From contig OX421962.1 of assembly GCA_949128115.1 (NCBI GenBank), positions 64,149,787-64,213,786 on the forward strand: 64,000 nucleotides of DNA, written 5' to 3'. A program made the translations under genes and the position numbers. Every line of letters begins with the position of its first letter. Positions within the stretch are counted from its first letter, which is position 1. Shown one piece after another: positions 56,851-64,000 of the stretch. Origin of the DNA: Anaspis maculata (taxonomy: Eukaryota; Arthropoda; Insecta; Coleoptera; Scraptiidae). The notes under the pieces are model-generated. The model saw only the letters and a list, made by a program, of their open reading frames with translations. It did no database searches and was not told where the DNA came from.

Positions 56851-57045
56851 GGATACCGTTTGTAATGTGTCCATGATGCATGGACGCAACGCATGTGTCC
56901 GCATGGGTCAGACGCATGCCCGACGAAAACACGGACGCATGTCCTAAATGTCTAATCCGCGTCTCGACACTTGAAAAGTGCAAAGGGGCTCAACAGAACT
57001 TCAAACTTTATTGAAGACACAAGGTGACCTAATGGGGGTCTGAAT

Positions 57046-57222
57046 TAAGTCAAAATTTCGTGTTATTAAGCCGAAATTTTGTGTTATTAAGTCGAAATAT
57101 TGAGTTATTCAGGCGAAATTTTGCCTGAGTAAGCCAAAATTTAGTGTTATTAAGCCAAAATATTGCCTTATTATAACAAAATTTCGCTTTATTAGGACGA
57201 AATATCGCCTTATTCAACAGAT
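57046..57222 (-). repeat. 21-bp minisatellite in the right TIR
   Basis: Eight units of GCCGAAATTTTGTGTTATTAA type, nearly all exactly 21 bp. On the minus strand they stay open and read as heptads such as NTKFRLN and NKAIFRP. Partner of 53395-53515. Confidence 0.9.
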
Positions 57223-57442
57223 GTACAAAAATATCAAGCGTCCAAAAATATTTATTTGCATTAATTTGCAAAATATCGTCTCTACGGCTTCGTAAAGATG
57301 CGAACGACCCGCGCCGCGTCGCGTCGTGGAGAAAATTTCAAAAAATCAACCAACTGTCACATCTGTTCTTCAGTTTTTTGTGTCGTTAATAGTACCTACG
57401 TCGATTCACGATTTTTTTTTTCTCTACAACTGGAATATTGAA

Positions 57443-57569
57443 GACGAATTCACTTGGCTGCTCTAGTGCTGCGAGGCCGCACTCGTTGCCAAGGAAACTC
57501 CAATAGGGTGAGCTGTTCTCTGATAACGAGTGCGACCGAGCAGCACTGGAGCAGTCAAGTGATTTCGTC
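57443..57569. mobile_element. 127-bp MITE
   Basis: GACGAATTCACTTGGCTGCT pairs with the right end GCAGTCAAGTGATTTCGTC. The arms continue through AGTGCTGC and CGCACTCGTT. Loop about 35 bp. Target duplication is unclear. Confidence 0.78.
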
Positions 57570-59124
57570 ATAAGCAATCAAGAGGCTAATATAATAGGGC
57601 ATTTCAGTCGGTGGTCTGGTGATTTTCATTTGTACCATCACTGTACTTATACATAATATTGGTAGATTTGTTCTCCCTTAACAAAGTGTCATTCCAAAGA
57701 TGTGCCAGTGGCAAGTCAATGTCATTCCTTGAGCCTTGAACGAATATTTCCCTCATACGTCAAAAATGCGATGATTCTCATGGAAATGTCCAGAATTAAT
57801 GAGTGATAATTGCACTGAAATATTAAAAAAAATTATGAGACCTACAAGGTCAATGGCAACCGAACAAAATGGATGTAAACAACAAAATCTGACCAGCTGT
57901 CACTTTGGATCTCTTTTTTGCAATAATCAATAGTAGGTAATATAACAAGTGCATGCTCAGTGTTTTTTCAGTTGAATCGTTTTAACCCGAAAACAACTGT
58001 CAATCACGAGGGAAAGTCTAGGGATTTTGTCCAAGATGATATCGGGTCTATTTTCCGAGAGATTGATAGTTTGTTTGAGGAATTCAAAACATTCAACTCG
58101 AAGAAAACACAAAGTACGAGCTAAATTTTGCTGATTATCGCCCAAATAGACTATTAGTAGAAATAGTAATTTCTACCATGTACCTGGTAGTTCAGTCCTG
58201 AGAAGTGTAAATGCAGTCTTAGTTTTAATTTCATAATTTTCATATTATAGTCTTGGGCCCGAGAATAGCTACCTAGTGTGCTCTTTTCACCTTCTAGTGT
58301 GCAATAATCGATAGCTTAAACCGAGTCACGTGGGTCTCATTCGATTGTTCTGATTGGCTAAATTGGGTTTGTGGGCGATAATTAGTAGTGATATAATAAG
58401 TGCATTGAAAATGTTCGATACTTTTAGGGAAATGTGCCCGAATGCAAGTTGAACTGAAAAAAGCACGAGTGCGCTTGCGTGCGATAATTGCACTAGTGCA
58501 AAATTATCGTTTTATTCGAATCTGATTGGTTCAAACAACAATAGAAACCTGTCACTTTCATTCTTAGAACTTCAGATTTGACAGATGAATGAAATTTTCA
58601 CCAAAATTTCCCTCGTGCTCGAGTTTTTCCCAGATAATTTTGACCAAGCGTTTCCCTCGGGCTGATGGTTGTTTCTAGACGAATGCTACGAAGTCGGGCA
58701 TTTTATCGCTACAACCAGCACTCGCGATCGCCTAGCCAAAATTATCGTGAAAGTAGGTCTGCAATTTTTAAAAGCTCAAGTATGTAATTCCAAATGGCCC
58801 AGAAAACATTTTGGTGACAACGTATGTGGGTTTGTAAAGATTACAGACCTCGTTTTAGAAAAAGTGAAGGTTGTAAAAATCAATGACCCAGGTATGTAAT
58901 GGCGTTGAGGGCTCAGGTATGTAATATCTAATGATCCAGGGAAGACTAGGGAACGGCGCAGGTATGTAATCGCATGAGTAAGAGCCAGGTATTCAATTTC
59001 TGATGATCCAGCGACGACTAAATAGTGGCGCAGGTTTCGCAGATTCGCTGGTATACATTTAAAAATAGGTACCTACATGCACCATGCACATGGTCCTTGG
59101 TCCTCTTGGAACTAGTTTCAATAA
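57570..59124. other. Unassigned DNA with fragments of a TTTCCCTC-type repeat
   Basis: 57744-57800 matches about 58-120 at the window start (ATTTCCCTCATACGTCAAAA). Further TTTCCCTCG and GATAATT words occur at 58300-58670, suggesting a decayed element. From 58890 to 59040 CAGGTATGTAAT recurs three times and GATCCAGSGA twice in a degenerate tandem array. A 76-codon frame at 58669 is not recognised. Confidence 0.5.
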
Positions 59125-59274
59125 CCTCCGGTTCCACCAAAATCTTGAGAGCATATTAAATTTATTACTCTGATAGTTGCTATACACCAGACCAGCCAAT
59201 AGGATGGCCAGTTGCTTAGTTACTATCAGAGTGATAAAGTTATCGCGTAGATAAAAGTTTGGTGGAACCCGAGG
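59125..59274. mobile_element. 150-bp MITE with TAA duplication
   Basis: CCTCCGGTTCCACCAAA and TTTGGTGGAACCCGAGG are inverted and flanked by TAA (59122-59124 and 59275-59277), the PIF/Harbinger (Tourist-like) signature. The inner arms share TTACTCTGATAGT/ACTATCAGAGT. Confidence 0.82.
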
Positions 59275-59499
59275 TAAGAGTATTAGCAAATTCATATCAA
59301 AATGTAATGAGATATTTGTTGCTACAGCTATAGTTATAGTATGATGAATGTCTTCAATATTTCTTCTGGAAGTCCCCACTGGCACAGATTTGTGTCCCCT
59401 GGGTCATTGTGTCGCAACTCGAAAATACCACCAGACTGACTGGCGTCGGCTTTAGTCTGGCCTTTGCTCCACAGTCGAACACGTGATTGGTAAAAAAAA

Positions 59500-60230
59500 A
59501 GATCCAACTAAATGTGTTCATTACACATATCCCGGTACAGGGTGTGGCACGACGGTCTGCTCTTCAAAATCAAGAAACAGGTTCCGCACCAGTTCTTCAA
59601 ATTCCTGGGATTGTTCTTCTCTGAGAAAACTTTCCAAGTTAGTATCCAGCAGCACCTCACAGACCTACACCCCGTGAAGTCGGGGGTTCCGCAGGGCAGC
59701 ATTTTGGGGCCGGTTCTGTGGTATACCCTGTACACAGCTGACCTTCCCTTGACGGACGGAGTCACTGTGGCGACTTACGCTGACCACACCGCAATCCTGG
59801 GCAGCGGGGAACCAAGCAGCTGCATCGCGGAAGCTGCAGAGTAGTCTGGATGAGGTGCAGAGGTGATTGCTGAAGTGGCGCACAACAGTAGCGAACGCAA
59901 CGAAGTCGACACCATGTCATCTTCACATTGCGGCATGATGCTTGTCCGCCAGTGACACTGGGAGGCTGTCCTCTACCACAGGCAGACAGTGCAAAGTACA
60001 TGGGATTACACTTAGATAGACAACTCACCTGGCAAAAAGAAAACAGCTGGGTCTTGAAGTGAGGCAGATGGATTGGCTGATGGGGAACAGATCCAAGTTA
60101 TCCTGGGAAAACAAACTGATCCTGTACAAGGTGTCGCTAAAACCCATCTGAACTTACGGGATCCAGTTGTGGGGGTCTATATGTAATTCCAACATCGAGA
60201 TACTGGCCGACTTCTCGTCAAAAATCCGTA
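59500..60230 (+). pseudogene. Jockey-like LINE reverse transcriptase fragment
   Basis: The frame from 59512 reads RVWHDGLLFKIKKQVPHQFF, then FQVSIQQHL, LHPVKSGVPQGSILGP (GVPQGS at 59683-59700) and TVATYADHTAIL (59770-59800). This is the order of reverse-transcriptase motifs in Jockey-clade LINEs. The catalytic YADD is YADH at 59776-59787, so a catalytic Asp is lost. After a stop near 59844 further pieces appear in shifted frames: GLHLDRQLTWQKE-like (about 60000), WENKLILYKVSLKPI (about 60100) and LWGSICNSNIEIL (about 60165). There is no endonuclease domain and the 3' end runs into a palindrome at 60333. Dead copy. Confidence 0.9.
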
Positions 60231-60332
60231 CACGATACACAAGTGCAAAGAACAGAGCGATATCATTAAGTTGTTCGCTTGGTACGACATTTGGCTACGG
60301 TGTTGCCCACAATCTGACTTTAGGTCAAATAT

Positions 60333-60463
60333 TGGGTCATATGCATAAAAACGGAGTATCTGCTCATGCTCCGATTTTGCAGGAGTTGCTGAGCAAATTT
60401 TCCTTAGCAACTCCTTTAAAACTGGAGCATGAGCACATACTCCGATTTTATGCTTATGACCCA
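60333..60463. repeat. 131-bp palindrome, about 60-bp arms
   Basis: TGGGTCATATGCATAAAAAC pairs with the right end TTTTATGCTTATGACCCA. The arms continue through CGGAGTATCTGCTCATGCTC and GAGTTGCTGAG. Loop very short. Probably a MITE just after the LINE fragment. Confidence 0.82.
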
Positions 60464-60488
60464 TTGTGACAACGTACTTTAACGTCAA

Positions 60489-61432
60489 GGGCCCGTATTC
60501 ATATCCCCCTTTTAGCGTTAGAAGCGGTTTTAAAGATGCGCCTCTAACATTTCCGTATTCATACGTGGTTTTAGCGCGCCTCTATCATCACTTTGAGCAG
60601 GCGTCTCTAAAGTCGTCTTAAAAGGGGATGTTTAGAGACGCGTCTATTCATATGTCTCTTTTACGTGTCTTTAAGCGATTTTGGATGGTCTCACGCATGC
60701 GTCAAGTTAGATGGGATCCAAATGTGCCAACAGGCGTGTTTTGAGTCCATTTAACCTACAAGCTGTGCCGTGTGTTCTTGGGAAGTGTGACGAAAATCAC
60801 ATTTTCTTTCTAAAATATTGATTTAATTGAATTAATGAAGCATGCCGCCGAAATGCAGGAAGTGCGCAATGTTCTGGATGTCCCTTTCGGTCATACTCCT
60901 TTACTATTTACTGTACTCAAGGCGGGGACGACTTGCACAAAACAGTCGAAACAGGTGTTCACTTGTTAAGTTAACAGATCCAGGCCGCTATTCTTGAAAC
61001 TGTGGAAGAAACTCCCTGAAAGTTTTTTGCGAGGTTTTATGCAATCCGCAGTACATCAATGTAGCAAGAGTTGCCAGCACTTCCGTTTTGCCAGGCGGAG
61101 CTGCTCGGGGTGAATCACTAGACAAAGAAAACAGATCCAGCTGGGCCGTGATTGGTGTATGTATCTACTTTCTCTATCTAGTGATCTACCCGGAGCGGCT
61201 TCCGGCGCAAAACCAAAGCGGCTTGGGCTTCTTGCCTACCTGCGTCCACCTTCGGGTAGGTAGTTTTGAGTACATTTCACAACGTTGCCTAATCAACACC
61301 CCCTTTAGTTAGATGGGCCCTAACAGGACGTAAAAGGTGGCCTATGAATACGACCGCTTTTATCAGGTAGCCGAGCGCTTTTTGTTAGAGGCATGCTAAA
61401 TGTGGCTTAAAAGTGGGATAAGAATACGGGCC
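60489..61432. mobile_element. Inverted-repeat element with GGGCCCGTATTC ends
   Basis: GGGCCCGTATTCATATCCCC at the left pairs with the right end GGGATAAGAATACGGGCC. Inner words (CCTCTAAC, TTTTAGCGCGC, GTATTCATA) recur in inverted order. A second repeat, AGGCCGCTATTCTTGAA, lies inside at 60982. No clear target duplication; non-coding. Confidence 0.75.
60982..61085 (+). repeat. Second copy of the AGGCCGCTATTCTTGAA repeat
   Basis: Shares AGGCCGCTATTCTTGAA and CCGCAGTACA with 29271-29400, and includes TGTAGC and GCAAGAGTTGCCA, but the long palindromic core of the first copy is diverged. Confidence 0.65.
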
Positions 61433-64000
61433 TAAAGATTTTATTTATTATTATCATTATTATTATTAATTATATTTCATGTCAATGAACAAGGATCCTG
61501 CTGAGCCCTTGGCAGTTATTTTCTACGATTGATATTGGTCAACGTTGACATCTTCATGATCATAGCTAACCGATAACTAATAACACAATGTAGACTTTTT
61601 TTATTCAACAAAATACACTGTTGAACAAAATTACCGCACCACCGAATTTTTCACTCAAGTTTGAAATCAAATTATTTCAGAACGATTTAACCGCTAACTA
61701 ACCTTCGGTTCATGGATTCCTTGATACATTTTTAATACAAACGAATTAACCGCTAAACTACGCTCACTCCATTCATAACTAGGTACAAGACATATTTAAC
61801 GGTACAAAGACTTCAACCAATAGCAGCGCGAGTTTAAGTTTAATTAATTAGATTTAATTGATATTATACATTATACTCTAATCAAAAACCAGTCATACCG
61901 ACAAACGTGACATAAAATGGAATTCCACATCATATTCTTGCCACCTGATGCGCTTCTACGATCCACCAATCAGCGCAAGCGTGCGGCGCCTAACTGATAA
62001 CATTTTGAAATATTCTACAACCGTATGAAAGCGCGCGAGAAAGCTTCTGCAAACTCAGTTGAAGCTCAGCTTTTCGGGTTAAAGGTCGGCCACCCTTCCA
62101 CTGTTCGCCGCCAAACTGCAGTAGTGCGATGCGACTACAATCTAACGCAGCTGTGTACGATAGCACATTTAATTAAGGAAGTGAAATATTACCGCGACAC
62201 CCCCCGGCCCTGGATATTTTGTTTGCAATAGCCAAACTTCAGCCGGTAAGGAGACTGTAAGACGATGAGCTCGACAACTTTATAATTAATTGTTGACTGA
62301 TGGGTTTGCAAAGAACTTGCTTTTTGATGAAAACTTCTCAACTTTTGACGCATGCTGTCAGGGAAAAAATGAAATATGAAGACGGAAAATTCATGCACAC
62401 AAGGGAAATGATATTACCAGTAAATTTAGTCGGGTGTAGCACGCGGTTTTGAAAGTTGTTAATACCCGCCTCTCGCTGGAACAAATGAAATAAACATTAA
62501 AAGTTGAGTTTTGCATGTTAGGGAAAGTTCTTCGCATAATCTAACGCGAAAAAGTTGGAGGATAAAACTCCTTGTTATGATAACTTCATATAGGAGTTTC
62601 ATTCTGCAATATATAGTTTTTGAATAGTAGTTAGAAGGAGTTGGGACCCATATAAATTCCGACCCGACAATTCTGACTGTAGGTTATAATTAGGTAATGT
62701 CACATGATGTCCATGGATCTTTTTTTTGAAATTATGATGGGTGGGGGAGTTTTCAGTCTGCAATATTGTGAAATAATTACCTACTCATTTCACGTGCCTA
62801 AGACTGGTCCAAAAAGTTTGTGTGGAAACCCACTGGGCCGGGCAGAAACGAGATTTGTGAACAAAACGTTGCCAAAATTTTGTGATCAATCCTGTAATGT
62901 AATGGCCAGCTTGAGCTACATTCCACTTGAAAACTTATGTTGAATTATAAAACGGCGTCATTTTGCTGTGAATAATATTGATTACATAAATGTGTAACAA
63001 GTTTTGTTACACATAGGTAGTACAGCTAGTTTTCAACAAAATTATAATATGACCGTCTTATTAAAAGAATGAATTTCGCGTCAAACTGTTTTTAGAGGGG
63101 AGGGTCAATTTCCGTTGAATACAAGTGCCACCCTCCAAAATTTGCCCTGTAAATATAAAATCGTACCATTGGATTACTATGATTCGACCACTGTTCAGAC
63201 TGTTTGGTAGCCTAAAATTCCAGCCATCAGTCTGTGCTTCACATCAAGTTTCTACAGGGTGTTGAATAAACTATCGCATAATTTCCAAAAATACAACATA
63301 GGTAGATACCTATGCTCCCATTTGATCAGTTTCATTGTGTTTTGGATTTAAACGTCGGAGGCATGAAGACAGCTCATATCTCGGAATACTGTTTGTGTAT
63401 AGGTATTTCAAATATTTATTTTGAGTCATTAATCATTCTCGCTTCTTCTTACTTGAAGCTTCAGCGTCAACATAAACTATAGTTTTTGGGAATCTGGTTA
63501 CGAAGATGGAAATTGTCACTACAAAACCACCAACCTTTTTTTAATCACCCTCGTCCTGTATACATATACAGAACTTAGAATGGCATAATCAAATAAAATC
63601 GGTCGGAATATCAATTAGAAGAATACTCAAAGATATGCGTACTCCAATTCGGAATGGTTTGGATCACACGGTATAACTCCACGTAAAGCCCTCATGTTCC
63701 GCAGAAATATACAGATTGATAACTGAAAGATCAGAGCCAAAACAAATCGTTTGTAGCAATCCAAAGTTATCATATATATTTCTAAGGTAGCGTAGGCAAC
63801 GTATTTTACAAGATTGCCAAAAAGTCCTTTCCAGATTAAGATTCAAGGACCAATGGAAATTTTCGACTTCATAATTTGTAAAAAGAAATCGGAGCAGCCG
63901 AACGGCAAATGGTATAAAATCGCGACTGCCGACTACAGCTTCTATTTTTCAGCTACATCATATAAGCCCGGTCTCGATATGCCAGGCTGGTTTTGCATTT
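61433..64000. other. Unassigned AT-rich DNA to the window end
   Basis: No gene is recognised. An ATT/TTA-rich run lies at 61441-61470. TACAGGGTGTTGAATAAAC at 63253 and AATCACCCTCGTCCTGTATA at about 63540 could bound a diverged CAGGGTG element, but the ends match only partly. Frames at 62025 and 62704 have no visible domain. Confidence 0.5.

Larger units (their letters stand above)
54884..57045. repeat. Insert with inverted C-rich/G-rich minisatellites and degenerate 70-90-bp repeats
   Basis: It interrupts the right TIR of the long-TIR element. Near its ends, AAAAAACGCCCCCAGCAAAA (from 54911) is inverted at about 56825-56850. The middle (about 55090-56560) has many degenerate units with AGCCCCCTTGTGTCTTCA, GAGCTCTATTGAGCCCC and TTTCAGA words. 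55296-55362 is inverted at about 56985-57045. A MITE is embedded at 55453-55585. It resembles a satellite captured between foldback arms; no protein. Confidence 0.75.
53283..57310. mobile_element. Long-TIR element, right TIR interrupted by a 2.2 kb insert
   Basis: Left TIR about 53290-53590. The right TIR is in two pieces, 54747-54883 (inner) and 57046-57310 (outer), in the correct order to pair with the left one. Outer words are TACGAAGCCGTAGAGACGA, TTTTTGGACGCTTGATATTT and TTGAATAAGGCGATATTTCG; inner words are GGCGAAAATC, CATGGTGGCCC and CTTGACAAATAG. Between the TIRs 1.15 kb of unique sequence contains two coding-like pieces. The TIRs include 21-bp tandem repeats. Target duplication and superfamily are not resolved. 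Confidence 0.75.

Noticed and set aside
56511..56876. Open frames of 121 and 96 codons rich in Phe and Gly, and matching Lys/Pro frames at 54892
   Set aside because: They arise from the G-rich or C-rich minisatellite units; several frames and both strands are open, so they are not evidence of a gene.
58669..58899. 76-codon frame considered as an exon
   Set aside because: Protein-like in places but lies among decayed repeats and a degenerate tandem array, with no recognised family.
63253..63560. Possible CAGGGTG element near the window end
   Set aside because: The right end reads CACCCTCGTCCTG with extra bases; the TIR match is too weak to support a call.

Overview
The window is AT-rich, repeat-dense eukaryotic DNA, most likely from an insect. 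The evidence is a Jockey-like LINE, a second LINE remnant, a Ty3/Gypsy integrase tail, tRNA-derived SINEs, many TA, TTA, TTAA and 8-bp-duplication DNA transposons, and the scattered GTAGGTAGGTACCTAC-type simple sequence that is common in Hemiptera and Lepidoptera. A hemipteran such as a scale insect or mealybug is a guess. There is no operon, ribosomal RNA, CRISPR array or intact host gene. Almost every open reading frame is short and does not look coding.

Layout. 1-4.07 kb is a foldback element broken by two insertions; one is a 1.8 kb hAT element that itself carries another foldback. 4.1-10.8 kb is mostly unassigned, with a TTAA-flanked MITE split by a Tip100-like hAT. 10.8-19.4 kb holds a decayed LINE, two MITEs joined by one TA, and five inverted-repeat elements. 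19.4-25.6 kb has a small hAT, a MITE and two weak exon candidates. 25.7-29 kb is a roughly 258-bp satellite array split by a TA-flanked foldback (with another foldback inside) and by a hAT element (with a SINE inside). 29-38 kb has more foldbacks, MITEs, two SINEs and a 118-bp tandem array.

38.1-48.3 kb is framed by two inverted copies of a 2114-bp sequence read here as a very long Gypsy LTR. The left copy keeps a polypurine tract and the end of pol. Between the copies lie a 513-bp solo LTR with an ATAG target duplication, a dispersed repeat family and GTCC/GTCT microsatellites. 48.3-53.2 kb is largely featureless apart from one SINE. 53.3-57.3 kb is a long-TIR element whose TIRs contain 21-bp minisatellites; its right TIR is interrupted by a 2.2 kb insert with inverted CCCCCGGG minisatellites. 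57.3-61.4 kb has small MITEs, a broken Jockey-like reverse transcriptase and a foldback; the rest is unassigned.

The parts do not form a pathway. The window is a layered record of insertions, and target-site duplications give the insertion order at several places. The most unusual content is the number and length of near-perfect palindromic elements, several with tandem repeats inside their arms.
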